A stretch of 64,000 nucleotides of DNA from Favolaschia claudopus (GCA_037176885.1 JAWWNJ010000229.1:124001-188000), one strand, 5' to 3'. Numbered from the stretch's first letter, positions 22,278 through 34,272 are shown. Notes: generated by a model from the sequence alone, not told the origin. A program made the numbers and translations.

Positions 22278-24167
22278 TCACAGTCGGGTGTTACTGTAGA
22301 CGAAGCACTTGATCATGAATGGAAGCTCAATCAACCACCACGCGAAGATCGACATCGCAGTAAGTTCCTGAGATATGAAGGGGAACTTCGTAGCGGGATG
22401 TATAGTATTTAAATGGAACCAAAATTCTCCAACACGGAAGGTTTCATGAATGCATTTCCGGAGAAAATCTCGCGACAACCGGCGCAGATTAGACGAGCGT
22501 ATAGACCTCCATATCATCTCGTCGGACGGTGTATAGCCTGAAATTTCATTCACAGAGCAGCGGATGCGATCCAAATTTATAAACGTGGACTTGCGGAATG
22601 GTTTGGTTCTGAGTTTCCGAATGATTTTTGTAAAGGAGTGTTGACTACCAGATTGAAGTTCAATTCCAGGGCTAGTAAACATTATGTCTGTCTGCGTCTC
22701 AAGTTCCACTGATATAATTTCATTGAAATTAGCACACGGCATCTCGGAAACTCCCTTGAATTTTATTCTGCCCGATCTTTCGTTTAGCGCAGCAAATACA
22801 GCCTTAATGAGTTTGAAATTCACGTCGAGCGGGTCATTTTCGAAACGAGGTTTTTCCTTCACAAGCACTCTCGCCAAGTAATCAGATGAGGAGCAAATTA
22901 GCAGAGGCACCGATTTAGGCGTCGTTTGCAATTTGAATAGAAGGCCTCCCAGTAAACCAGTGAAGAATCGGGGGTGTCGAATGATATTGCCAATTTCTCA
23001 TAGGTTGTATTAGATTCGGTCGAAGTTGTAGTGGCCTCTACTTCAATTGTAACAGTAGCTTGGTATTCCCCAGCGTTTTGGACTCGGCAATGAAGATAGA
23101 CTGTGTGAGGACTGGCAGTTGGATCTGAAACGGAATTCCGTCTCGCAGGAAGGGAGTTCATGCTCTCTTCCTCCGCAAAGATCTTGAAACCTGGGTTAAT
23201 GCGGTGTAGAGAGAAATCAGGGTCATAGGTGAATGTAATCTCCTCGGACAATGACTTACTGTTCTCCTGCATTTCCAGTTCGGAGAGTTTGAGCTCGCTA
23301 CAAAAATCAACTGCAGGTAATCGCGGGTCCCACTTTGGTTACACGCTGTTTAGTAGAGATTTAGCAGTATCGATACACGCACCAGGATCAGTGCATCCAA
23401 GCTCAATTCGATCGCGACGACAGGGTGGACATCCACAGTTTTTCCGTCCAAAGCCAGATGGATTAATTTGGTGTGGTTTACGAAGAACAGTCGTACTTCG
23501 CTGAGCTATTTCCCTCAATTCTTCTAGCGTTTCGATACCGTGATTCGAGCGAAGGCACGTTGCGGCGCGTCGGCGGTTTGCTGACTTGAATAATTCAACA
23601 TCAACTCCCGGATGCCTCCATATTTGACGTAGTTGTATATCGGACGAGATAGACAACCCGGTGAATCGTAGGTTATATTTCTGTGCAGCAGTGATCATTC
23701 CCTTGACCTGATCAGGAAGTTTGGTCTTAGAGGAGATCGGGATGTGTATATTCTGTAGAAAGATATTTATTACTTGCCCTGTACGGAAATTGAGGTAACT
23801 TTTCTCGGCATAATTTCGAATCAAGAAATCTACAAAGTAGCACCATCGTGCTCGATCTTGCTCAAGGTTGAGGTAGGTCTGGAGATTGAGCACGTCAATA
23901 GCATCGTTTCTCGATGGAAGATCGAGAACTTGTTTACCACCATCGGAAATGTCCAAAATCATGGTTTCGTGGCCGACTCTCGCACGTTTACCATCCCAAA
24001 GGAAATCATTTTCCAGTTTTATTCTCCATCCAACACAATAATGAAGAACCCGAGAAGAAGAAGAGAAAGAGTGGTATGTTTTTTTTTCTCTTTGATCACA
24101 CCTTCCAGTTTCTAACTTTCCGACACAGCGGAGACTGGGATCTTCAACGATAATGTTGCTCACGAGA
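22278..24167 (-). pseudogene. Fragment of an RNase H-type retroelement protein (Cys-rich linker plus decayed RNase H)
   Basis: The minus-strand frame begins at the 24168 insertion junction (VSNIIVEDPSLRC) and includes LQNIHIPISSKTKLPDQVKG and a Cys cluster, CGCPPCRRDRIELGCTDPGAC (about 23440-23375). An in-frame TAA at 23339 interrupts it just before PKWDPRLPAVDF; the frame then continues to about 22900 with an RNase H-like strand (TVYLHCRVQNAGEY), where the first catalytic Asp expected after VY is absent. A frameshift near 22930 leads to SIRSSNLRRLSRDFLRKCIH. From memory this order resembles the region upstream of RT in agaricomycete LINEs. The upstream part is separated by the 24168-24705 element. 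Non-functional. Confidence 0.6.
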
Positions 24168-24705
24168 TAGTCTGTATTTGTTGGCGCCTGTCAACCAGGA
24201 CCTCGGTTTTGTCACAGCTGTCACGGCACGTGCAGATTTTCCCACACGGTTCGAATCCGGTTCAACTGCTCGCGGCTGCTCATAGCACTCTCGTGGACCA
24301 CTCTAAATGTTGCAGAGTCTCAACTAAAGTTTATTTCTAGCTGTGCATCGCTTTTTCTGCCCCGAAATCATCACTGGAACCCAGCTGGGTTGACCGACAG
24401 CCGAGGCAAGAGAGTGAGTTCAAACTGTTTTAGGTAAAAAAGTATCAAAAGAAACTGTTCTGCAGTGCTGAGAGACCAGCTAGAGTGTCATCAGAACCTT
24501 TTAGAAGGCAAAATAATGGGCAAGAACCAAGCAAGAACGAGGAAAACACCTCAAAACAGGTCACTCGACGCATTCGAACCGTGTGGGAAAATTGGCACGT
24601 GCCATCAAATTGTCACAAAATCCGGTGACACCGTGACAGGTGCCAACAAAATCAGACTCATAAAAAGATATAATATATCTCATAGAGTCTGACTGCGGGA
24701 GACTA
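24168..24705 (+). mobile_element. TAGTCT-family element, copy D (538 bp, 9-bp target duplication)
   Basis: CTCACGAGA is repeated at 24159-24167 and 24706-24714. The element starts TAGTCTGTATTTGTTGGCGC and ends GGGAGACTA. Inverted arms share TTGTTGGC(G/A)CCTGTCA and, further in, CCCACACGGTTCGAAT. Beside the right end a long hairpin, CAGACTC...AGATATA/TATATCT...GAGTCTG (about 24645-24690), precedes GACTGCGGGAGACTA. No coding sequence. Its left arm is almost the same as 46753-46850. Confidence 0.87.
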
Positions 24706-24714
24706 CTCACGAGA

Positions 24715-25574
24715 TCATGGGTACGCTTCTGCTGTATTCATCCAATACGACACGATTAACCTGATACCAAGGATCGGAGTACATTGATCTGACTGCTACG
24801 GACGAGCCGGCCAGCCGCCCTCCTACTCCGGATTCGGCGCGTACTCCCCCGCCGAACGCTCCAACTGTTGACCCGAAGTTCTCTGACGAGTATAAGGTTG
24901 ACCCTTCATGGGGTAACCCGTACTCCGACGAACGCAAGTACACTTTCTGACCGATCAATGGCTTGTAGATTTTCTTGTTCTCTAATTGCTAAACAAAACG
25001 GAGCCTAGTTAGATTGCTATGCTTGATTAGCGCTCTGGTAAAATCCTCTGCTGTCCATATCAGACCCTCCGTACATAGTAATGATCCTAGACGTCGCCTC
25101 CAATCGTCCAATACAATTTTGTTCTCGTGTGTCTTCATGGCTCTGTCTCAATCAACTCTCATAAATTGTACTCAAAGGGAAATACTTACAACAAACCCTA
25201 CGGCCTCAAGAAATGAATAATGTACTAGTCTCAGTCAAATAGGCCGACAAGTACTCAGAAATATTTGAACCTTTTAGCTTTACATAAATATTGGGCCCCA
25301 ATGAAATATATTGTAGCATCGAAAATACCGGTATGTCACAACTCCCAGTGAGAGATGAAATAACAGCATAATACCCAGTGAGAGATGCAACACCATTCAA
25401 ATATGAATTGATTTTTTTTCCAAAAGGAACAGCATACTTATGATACAAATGTACCTCATATATTTGAATGTGAATAGAGCTACAAGTCGCAATATGGTGT
25501 GTATAGCTTGACGAGACAGACAATATATAGTGTGAGTTGGCGATATATTGACCGTCACTCAATATACTATTGTG
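24715..25574. other. No clear gene
   Basis: A short plus-strand frame at about 24767-24949 (ending NPYSDERKYTF, stop TGA) could be the tail of an exon; the overlapping minus frame at 24707-24958 is equally open. Neither has a recognisable family. The rest is AT-rich. Confidence 0.3.
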
Positions 25575-26713
25575 CCCAATGGGTATGTCGGAAAAACACA
25601 GTTTTGCTTGTAACGGATTGACCTGGCTTACGGCCTTGTGGAGCCTTGCAACTGGTGTGCGGGGTGGATTATGAGCCGTTTCAACTTGTTCAAAACCCTT
25701 GTAACTTGCCTAGTTTAGACCTAGCACAATATGAAGCTCCAAGCATGCTAAATCCTGAGATAATAGTTATCTCGCCTTGAATTCGGGCCATTCATAGTCA
25801 TCGTACGCAGGTCCCAGTCGCGCAAAAGTACTCGAAGCTTAACCGAGACCTGCCCTCAAGCGTTACGGCACCATGACGACAACGCCCCACAAAGGTGCTG
25901 CGGAGCGCCAAACACAACCACCACCCTTCTCTCCTCCTACCACCGTGTTTTTTCTTTCACCATCCAAGCACTCCTCGCCCACAACACTCTTCTCGTCGTC
26001 AAGTCGGCCTGTCTGCCCAATCTTAGCCAGCACCAAGCCAGCACCTCCCCTCTCAATACTCAGATCTCAGGGTTCAAGGAAACTTGATCCAGCGCGTCGA
26101 GGTCGATGACTCGATGCAACGTGAAGACTATCCTGGATTGTATGTGCGCTGTCGAGCCAAACAGAGAAGGTGGCTGTAGGGAACAGGGTCGTAGTTGCTG
26201 CGGAAAGTGAAGTCGAGCTCACCTTGTATTTCCGCTGGTGAGTGACTGCGGCATATAGTGTTGCCTTTGCTGAGTTGCTATAGGTGTTCCACCGCAGGGC
26301 CGTCAAGTCAGAGGTGAGTCGTTCCAGCGTGGTTTCGAAGCCTCCTGTTGATCAGTCATCCAGCGCTTGACTTCAACGTACGCCGGAAGGATCGACGGTA
26401 CAGTGCTGTAAATTAATATCATTGTTTTTATAATACAGAGGAAATATAACATTTGTTCGTTGAAAGCCACTGAATTCCGTGTGAGTGGAGGGCAAATAGT
26501 GCCCAAATGTGCTGATTATTAGGCGGGTGAGGTGGATTGCGACCTTGCGGCGGCTTAGGATACCGTAATCCGTTGGAGTGGCTTAAGAGTCTCGGGGTGG
26601 ATTAGAAGACTCCATAATCCCGAAACTATGCGTCATAAGCCACGCTCCGCTTACGACCCCAAGCCGCCACAAGCAAAACTAGATTTTTCCGACATATGAA
26701 TTCTCCCATTGGG
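25575..26713. mobile_element. 1.14-kb non-autonomous TIR element (CCCAATGGG ends)
   Basis: The left arm CCCAATGGGTATGTCGGAAA, then ACAGTTTTGCTTGT, is mirrored at 26676-26713 with a short spacer difference. The word GTGGATTA recurs next to both ends, like subterminal binding repeats. No transposase frame: the 25873-26109 Ser/Pro-rich frame has no motif. Target duplication not evident. Confidence 0.7.
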
Positions 26714-27558
26714 TCTGAATTCACGATTTCCTGCTCCGTCCCTTTACTTTTTGCCCCCGGAATTTTCCGGCATGTATTCTAGTAGTAGTAATGCATAGTT
26801 CTACCAAAGGGCTTGAGGATTCGTGAAGAGGAAGGTATTAAAATACGGTTACCGGGACATCAAAGTCAGTGATCCCGCGACATATCAGAAACCGGACAAA
26901 AACCGTAAAACAGCTGTATTGTATGTAAACTTTCACAAGCTATAGAAATTGTTAATTAAGCCCGACACCACATTTGTACCAATATTCGCTTGACGCCACG
27001 ATACCTTACGATTCGTGTGAAATGAACTGAGATGAATTGCACAAATTCTCGAACTATCACAATCCAGCTCACACCATAACGCCTCGCGTGCATTCCTATC
27101 GACAAAATCTTTCGCCGATGCGACTCGATTGCCTGGCTGAACGCTACAAAGTCTAGAGAAACTATCGTCTTTTTTTTCGTGGGCTTGCAGGACTCGCACA
27201 CCCAACCTTTTTTGCCCCCCGAATCTGCACAGTCTTCGTGAAACTGAGAATAAGTAAGTTGGGGTAAGAATCGAGACCTTCCCGAGGGCGAATATTCTCG
27301 GGGGTGTCACGGTCTCTCTCTGTCATTGATGTCTCAAATCGACCGAAGCAAAAATTACAGTTTTTTTCTACTATATAATCAACGCGCAAGCCTTGTCAGT
27401 TTCGGCAAAACATATGATATCGTGCGATTTGAACTCCGAAAGGAATTCCTCGCTGGTCAATTCTAGAGTGACCCTTTCAATTCTATGAATCCATTGTTCC
27501 TTCCTTTTATGTACGCCGCAGGCTCGGTATCACAGAGAGCTTAGCAATTGCCCAAATT
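26714..27558. other. No gene; short shared repeat word
   Basis: Bases 27324-27348 are identical to 58160-58184 (CATTGATGTCTCAAATCGAC, then CGAAG), inside the 58108 element, so this is likely a fragment of that family. Nothing else recognised. Confidence 0.4.
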
Positions 27559-28444
27559 TCAAGGCTCCTCCTCCATGCCGTCGACAGACATATCTACTCG
27601 GACATTGAGTTCGTCGTGTGATACTTATGTAGGCAACGATAAACATACTGAATGTCCAGCGGGCGAGGTTAAGCTGAAGTATCTGAATGGGAAGAACTGC
27701 GTCACTGTACTCTGCCTCTGTTAGGGATTCAAGCAGAGGAATCGCAGAATCGATGGCCTGTATTGCAGTGTCACGTGCCATACTGAAAGATTTGGCAATT
27801 TCATAGTAATATACAGAAAGGTTGAGTGTCAGCCCAAGCCTGATGGGATTGGTAGGGGCGAGATGAATAGCAGAAATCGCATTTGCTCTCGTATAGGCTT
27901 CGAGAGAGCTCCGAGCAAGGCCTTGAGCCGTATCTTCGGCTGCTACCTCGGCCAGATATCGATAGTAGTCCCCCGCCCTGATCGAGTGTTTGAGAGTCGC
28001 AACGGAACGCACACAAGAAACGCACATTTTCTGGAAAAAGACTTGAGCTTCGTGTGAAATGGCCCCTGAAATGAGCTGTGTCTCCAAAGTGTGGAGAACT
28101 TCTTCACATGTATGAGTTAGGTCTTTCTCGATCTTTGCTTTGCATTTTCTGGCCAAAGCAAGGTGAATGGGATGTCCCGTCACTTCCCCTGACTTCTCAA
28201 CAGAGGTGATAACTTTCCAGGACCTACGGTGAGAGTCCACCGTCATTTTGTATGCGGCGCAAAACAAGTTGCGCTCTTCGGACGTAAGATCAATGCCCGA
28301 AGTAACCACTGCCTTCATATATTCGAGCATGTCTAGTGAAGGCAATCTTGTGAGCCAAGACACGAAAGTCCATTTGAACATGCCTCCAAAGCGATTGGCT
28401 TTATCTGCAAGCCTGGCGGGGTGCATAGATTGTTCACGAGACAT
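27559..28444 (-). CDS. Divergent 14-3-3 family phosphoserine-binding protein, 4 exons
   Basis: Exons are 28444-28384, 28332-28026, 27977-27649 and 27593-27559; introns are 48-51 bp. Phases agree and give 243 residues plus TGA, the usual 14-3-3 length. Family landmarks in order: LTSEERNLFCAAYK, DYYRYLAEVAAEDTA, PTNPIRLGLTLNLSVYYYEI, and a C-terminal WT followed by a short acidic tail (GMEEEP). 14-3-3 dimers bind phosphorylated partners through a basic cup. Here Lys49, Arg127, Tyr128 and the helix-7 Asn are kept, but the ARRxSWR segment reads SHRRSWK, so the positions matching human-zeta Arg56 and Arg60 become His and Lys. Intron 1 has a GC donor (GCATGT..CTAG). It could be a functional paralogue with altered binding, or an early pseudogene; no stop or frameshift is seen. 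Confidence 0.87.
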
Positions 28445-30580
28445 ACTTTAAATGCAATCAGAACTCGAAGATTGTCACACTGGTAGCCTGCGACGCATGT
28501 ACTCACATTGGCAAAGAGGGGGAGGCGTCTGTCGTTGGGAGGAACTGGATAATGTCGAGTGACGTGGCAGCAACGTGGCAGAGTTGCACGCGTGGAGATT
28601 CTAAATTAATACGGTTGCCCACAAGTCCACGCTTTGTTTTCGGCCGAAAAGTTTTCGACCCAACTTTCCAGCGCTCCTTCCGATGCTCTCTACCTCTAAG
28701 AGCCCTCCCTAGGACCCCTTTCACGACGTCAAGGACGTCGAGGACGCCTCGTAAGACACACTGAGGTCAAGACCGGACCGCAGGCTAGTGCTGGGCTACT
28801 ATTTGCAAATGAAAATTTGCGTTTCTAGCTTGTCTCACAATTTTCTTCAGTGCTGTAAATACGGTGGACTGGCGGAGGCATCTTTGATGACAAGGGTCGC
28901 GTGTGGTGGCAAACGCACACCGCGAATTCAATGAAAGGTGCGCGATAAATGATTGTGTCTTCTCGTACTTGAACTACTGCCAAGAAAATTATCGAGAACC
29001 CCACCACCGCGCCTCCCCGTCCAATGCAGGCTCTATCTCGCCTCCGTCGCCGCTGCCGAGTTCGGTGTCTGCGGCCTTACTTCGGCTGCCAAGGCCCCAC
29101 AATAAATAGGCCAAAAATACAGCCTCCAAGCTTTCGGCGCGCTGGTCAATGCGTGGAACCACGGATGATGCTGTTGCCAAGTTCCGCTGTCTGTACAGAG
29201 CACCAAATATGTAACCCCGCCGATACCGCTCTTTTACAATGACACTGTCTTGGTTTCCGGAAATTGCTCAGTATATGGAACATATAGCCTTCTATAACAC
29301 AGTCCTGGGTAGAACACACAGTAAACTTACCCATGTAGACTAAGATGACCCCCTCGAACATCGTTTGAGTTTGTTGAGATATCAAAGCAAAGCGTGGACT
29401 TGTTGGCAAGTGTGACGAAAGATTACCGTTAAGTAATGGTTTCGGCACACGAAAGATTTGTTGAGAGCTGGTGGCCAACAAAGTGACTGTTTTAAGTTCT
29501 AGATTCACTAAAGTGTAAAATAAAGTACAAGACAGTATTTAAAGTAGACTAAGAATCAAGACAAGGCGGAATGAGATCATACATGAGCGCAAAGTAATGT
29601 ACGGAGCGGGAAGTGGAGGGTACGTCTAAGTCAAACACGGTCACGAGATAATAGAGAAAAATGATAGTGTTACATACGCCCTCCAGGTTGACGCGTCGGC
29701 AACCTCAATCTAATCTCATCAGAACCTCCCGCGGATTTTCGGAGGCTTAATCCTCTATTTTTTGTGTCGTGCACTAACCGTTAGTTCCCTGCAGATCGAC
29801 GGACAGCAGGTGGTCGGATGCGCTCTACCGGTGAGTTTGCAATTTCCATGTTTCATGCTCCCATCTCGAAGCTGCACTCTCCCTCGCAGGAAACCAATAT
29901 CTCCACCCACACCATCATTCACTCGTGGTAAGTCGTAGATTTGGATATCGAACCTCTTCGGTATGTCTGTATCTTCGTTCCTGTACTTGTCCTGATCTTC
30001 TCGTAGGTGCTACCGCCGCCTACAACACATGGCGGGAGGCTCGTTCGCCTCCAGTTCGCCTCCAAGACAGGCCGGTTTCTACAGCGGCAGGTGTAGGGCA
30101 AGGGCTTGGGAGGGTCATGCGCGCTTGGGGAAGGTCTGGATGACTGGCGTGTGGTATGGGAGTCGCTGCGCAGTGGACTCGGGCTACGGGAGTGGCGTTG
30201 AGGGTCGCGGTAGTGCACAATACGTGTAGGTAGAGGCGCAATGAATATTATTTTATCAATACAATTGTGTGCCCGCTTTCGCAGAGTCAATCAATATCAG
30301 CAGACCATAGCAGGTGCAGCAGAATGCAGCAACTCCCAGCAGAAGCCAGCACATTTTTCACCTGCTTCCTAAAAAGTTGCTGGTTTCTGCTGACAACAGG
30401 ACAGCAGAAATCAACCGAACCGAGCATATGCCAGCATGACCGGTTTTGACTGGGCTTGAAAAAGAGAATTTTCTCTGCTTCTGTGTCATCTTCGCAACTA
30501 TCATACAATTTGTTTTGTTAATCAGTGATTAATCGGAATTCTCAAGCCCGTATCTTTTGGAGTACGTCGGCTCGAATGTA
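28445..30580. other. No gene recognised upstream of the 14-3-3 gene
   Basis: Short frames only (for example 29919-30290 minus, Arg/Ser/Pro-rich). At 30300-30400 the word CAGCAGAA and its complement recur, with an inverted pair AGCAGGTG/CACCTGCT; possibly a worn miniature element. Confidence 0.4.
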
Positions 30581-30744
30581 CTGTACCGATCTGTATGGAG
30601 GCAACGCTCTGAGGTGCGTTACGCGCCGTTGCTAGCCTTTCATGTCCAAAAGCAGTGCAAAATTACCATATATGGGACGATTTGTAAGCAAAAATGGCTC
30701 TGCGTTATGCGTTATGTTGCTACCATACATACATATCGGTACAG
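30581..30744. repeat. 164-bp TA-flanked miniature element (CTGTACCGAT ends)
   Basis: TA at 30579-30580 and 30745-30746. Inverted ends CTGTACCGAT(C/A)TGTATGG. A near-identical copy in the opposite orientation interrupts the Gypsy pol at 61395-61561. Confidence 0.85.
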
Positions 30745-30856
30745 TAATGTGCTTCTCTGTTTATCTCCTCTGTTTATCGGTTCAACTTGGTCTGTTAATC
30801 GGAGATCATCAGTGTTAAAGGGTTGACTCATAGTCGCTGCAGAAAATGTTTCGCTC

Positions 30857-31083
30857 CTGCAAATCATTTCGACCGTTTTTTCAGGTCACAGGTCACAGCC
30901 GGGCCTGAATTGAATGTTTTGCAAAAGGTGTCCTATGTCACAAGGCTGTTTTGGGCCGTTTTCCCATCAAAATAGCCCCGGAAATCACCGAAAATTCCCT
31001 AAAAAGGCAATTTGAATGATTGAAAATTTGAATCTTTGGGGTCACAGGTCACAGTGGCTGAATCTTTGGTCGAAATGATACAG
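30857..31083. repeat. About 227-bp miniature element sharing ends with the 3' LTR insertion
   Basis: The left arm ATCATTTCGACCGTTTTTTC, then AGGTCACAGGTCACAG, is mirrored by CACAGTGGCTGAATCTTTGG, then TCGAAATGATACAG, at the right, followed by TATA. The left arm is the inverse of the right end of 7900-8005. Confidence 0.75.
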
Positions 31084-31173
31084 TATATACCCGGCCAACC
31101 CTTCTGTTTAATTAAGGAATGATTAAACACGATTACATGTTGAGACAGCAAATGTTTAACAAACTTTATAGGG

Positions 31174-32120
31174 TTACTGGGCAGCGTACCGGTGCGAGTC
31201 GGTGAGAAGGTTTTGCAAGGCTTCCATGGTATTACGACGGAGATTGCTGTTACGGTTCATTCGCTGTTGCAATGCGACAGTTGGGTCGTACATGTAGAGC
31301 TGAGAGTAGGAAGGGGGAACACCCTCGGGAGCTGTAAGCGCACCAGAAAGGTGGTAGAGGCCACACAAGATCCGGAAAACCCAGGCGTACATTAGTTTCA
31401 GTACCTCGGGAAGAGCGGGATTGAGTCGTGCGCTGCCGAGGTTGTTGAGTGGCGGGAGGTGTGGGGAGGGCATAATTATTGAGGGTCTAAACCGGCTTAG
31501 AGGGTATTAAACAGAAAGTCATGTGCATTCTTTTACCTGGAGCACCCGAGACGCGTTTGATTGCGAATGGTTTTGAGTATGGGGAGGTTCTACAGTAGAT
31601 CAGAAACATAGATTAGTATTGGAAAAAACAGCAACGCACCGTTATCAATATCCATCTGATATTCCTTCGCTCTGCGCTCGTTGAGACGTCTCGCTTGCTG
31701 ACCTCGAACGCGGGAAGCATTCGGCGGAGGACGTGGAAGAGCCTTTTCTCCTCGTTCTTGACGTTTGCGTTCTCTACGGCGCCGTTGAGCAGCGGATCGC
31801 GCGCTAGAAGCCGAAGGAGCTGCTGTGGATTTTTCACTGTTACCACCGAGACAGCCTGTGTTTGGATTGGGAACACGACGGCGGTGCGGGCTCCCTTTTG
31901 CGTTGATGCGTATGTCTCTCAAAACTTGGCGCTCAGCTTGATGATGTCGGCGAGGGGTAGAAGGAGGAGTTAGGAGATTCCTACTATTTAGCAGTGAGCA
32001 CAGATAATACAGAGCGCGAAGGACACACATCAAGCTTGAGGTAGATTGGGGGACGAAATTTTGCACGAAGTTGGTTCGGATTTTCACACAAGGTAGAGGT
32101 GAGAAAACGATATATTCATC
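31174..32120 (-). pseudogene. N-terminal remnant of a Helitron Rep/helicase protein
   Basis: Minus-strand pieces in order: STPRRHHQAERQVLRD, an Arg-rich block (SAAQRRRRERKRQERGEKA), an intron-like GTGCGT..TGTAG gap, then LSGALTAPEGVPPSYSQLYM, YDPTVALQQRMNRNSNLRRN and TMEALQNLLTDSHRYAAQ followed by a stop at about 31174. The PPSYSQLY-x-YDP-x4-QQR-x-NRN pattern is what I know from the N-terminal Helitron region just before the Rep domain. The zinc-finger part between the blocks is shortened, and Rep and helicase domains are absent. No Helitron 3' hairpin with CTRR end was found nearby. Confidence 0.65.
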
Positions 32121-32452
32121 TTCTAGTCTACGGAGCGGCGACGGCGTCAAACGTGTTGAGCCGAGCGGACGGCGGTGGAGTGTGGAGTGGAGCAAGAGTT
32201 GGTGGCGGTGTCTCGGATGCCAGATGTTTGGCGGCGACCTCCGGCCAGCAAAATCTCACCATCTCAACAGTACGCTCCACTCTGACAGTTAACCAGGACA
32301 CCCACGGGGTTTCTTACAGTATATAGACTAGCAGTGAGCCCATGCTTCGCCATGGGATTCCGCTCTTCCAGTGCCGATCGTCGCCGACCGTCGGTCGACT
32401 CCTCGCGGCCCCGTGTGCGAGCTCACTCCATCTCAAATGGCTTGTAAGCCGT

Positions 32453-33727
32453 TTACAATGTTGAAATGCCTGGGGAAATTTGTTGCCATCCAAGCATCAT
32501 CTCCCGTCGTTGTTCCTCAGCGTAGTATACCTCTCTATCCGGGAACTGAAGCCGTAGTCCAGGGCTAAGGCGTGGCCCAAAGAGCCTTGAACTTCCCCCG
32601 TCCTTGTAACGCACTTCGTACGCCACTCGTTTGCTGGGGGTGACGGTCACATCTTGACCAATCCCGGCAGTACCGGAATTGCCGGCGCTCTCGCTTTCTG
32701 TCCTCTTCCTCTTCGCGTCCGAACTTTTCCACCAATTCTGTGCCCCGGCTTTGAGCCGTATAACATTCCCCTTGGAAATTCCAAGCCCCTCAGGATCTTT
32801 GTTGTCCACAAGATGCAAGATGTCTGGTCCGTACCCGTTTTCCCTCAAGCCAGTCTCAAACATGCGCGTGTTTGAGACCCCAAGCTTTGTCTCAGCATGT
32901 TCCAGGTATTTGGACAGTTTGGATGGTGTTGGAACGGGTGGTGAGTTCACCACATCCGGGACGTGGCTCTCGGTGTGCGACGACTTCTGCGGTGTGCTGG
33001 GCTGGGTAGATTTCACCGCACTTGTTGCTCCGAAAATTGTGGTGATCAGGTTTGCTAGATGACCGATATCGCTGACGCCACCAGCTCCTTGCGGTGAATT
33101 CACTCGATGAAGTGCAACCTGGCGCTTTGCCGGGTGAAAGGTCACTTTCCCGAGGGAAACCGGTCTTTCCACCGTCGCTACTCCATCATACTGGAGGGAA
33201 GCATATGTTTCAGCGCCCTCGCTCCCTTTTGATAACGACTTACCATCGCCCGGGCCCATTCCTTCATCATCGTTGGTGTCAGCTCATAAGACTCAGCTGT
33301 ATCGGGGTCGATGTAGGTATAGCCTGCATTGTGGCCATTTTGGTATTTGACTTCTAATTTTCTGCGCATTCGAGCGAGTTCCCGGTCCACCTCAGATAAG
33401 CCGTTACTGTCATAGAGCCCTGCATCCTCGCCGTCCTCATTGTCACTGCCTCGGTTGAAACCACGCTAACAAAAATCAACGTCCAGTCCAATCAGTGCAA
33501 ACTGCAACATACGCCGCTCCATCGCTTCTCGACTATGGCCATGTCAACAAAGATATTCATCTTGGTGGGTTGTTGTTCGATGATGTTCTTGGCAAGTTCT
33601 TTGTATTCGTCGTAGTCGTCAATGTCGACAGCTTCGGTTTTCCTGTAATTGATAAGTATGATTCAAATCCAAGCTACTTGACAACTGACTTGACGCCCGG
33701 GAGTTGAACCTTGATGCTGTAAGTCAT
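32453..33727 (-). CDS. Uncharacterised 375-residue protein with a SAM-like C-terminal segment, 4 exons
   Basis: Exons are 33727-33690, 33642-33513, 33465-33244 and 33190-32453; all junctions are GT..AG (GTCAGT, GTATGT, GTAAGT donors), and phases give 376 codons with TAA at 32453-32455. The start MTYSIKVQLPGVK is followed by an acidic stretch (KTEAVDIDDYDEYKELAKN), FVDMAIVEKRWSG, a central ELTPTMMKEWARAM helix, and a Ser/Thr/Pro linker. A C-terminal block, TRMFETGLRENGYGPDILHL then LGISKGNVIRLKAGAQNWW, resembles a sterile-alpha-motif helix bundle by spacing. The basic AKRKRTESES and SRLFGPRLSPG tail suggests a nuclear protein. I remember similar multi-copy proteins in mushrooms but no function. 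The frame is clean, so it is probably a real gene. Confidence 0.72.
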
Positions 33728-34272
33728 TTTGTCCGTTATATTATATTGTACTTCTCTTCCCCATGTTTCGCAAGAATGGCTTTGAGTAGCCCGACATAGT
33801 AGTCTTCGGTAATATCCAATTTGTGGCGGAATTCTTTTGTCTTTGTTTCTTTCTCAAACCAAAACAGACTGTTTTGGTTTCACCTTCGACTTTGCCCCTG
33901 ACGATGCAGCAGGACCGGTGACAGTACTGTGGAAAGTAGCCTGTGCCAACACTCTCACGGAGTGTTCGGGCGTCAAATCCGTGAAAGCAAAAGATGGGTA
34001 TTTTGAAAACTGACGCAAACAAATCATTTTCCATGGATGCTCAGCAACTCAACGATTCATCGAGCCAGCAAGGAGTCAACATTCGTCTTCAGCTTATAGT
34101 GAATATTGTTGCTCTAACCAGAGCCATGCAGGTAGTCAATCTAGCTTCATCAGAAATTCCGATGTTAACTCGAAATGAGCAGCAGACAAACAGTACTATA
34201 CGTTCGGAATACCTCAAATGTGCACCCTCTGCCTCGGAAGATTCATTCACGGATAAAGATATCGTTGTGAGG

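Noticed and set aside
24707..24958. Minus-strand frame starting MIGQKVYLRSS
   Set aside because: Overlaps an equally open plus-strand frame with better residue composition; neither is supported.
33994..34272. Upstream extension of the LINE ORF1 frame
   Set aside because: The LINE 5' end fixed at 20152 places the true start at 34276; the upstream in-frame part is unrelated.
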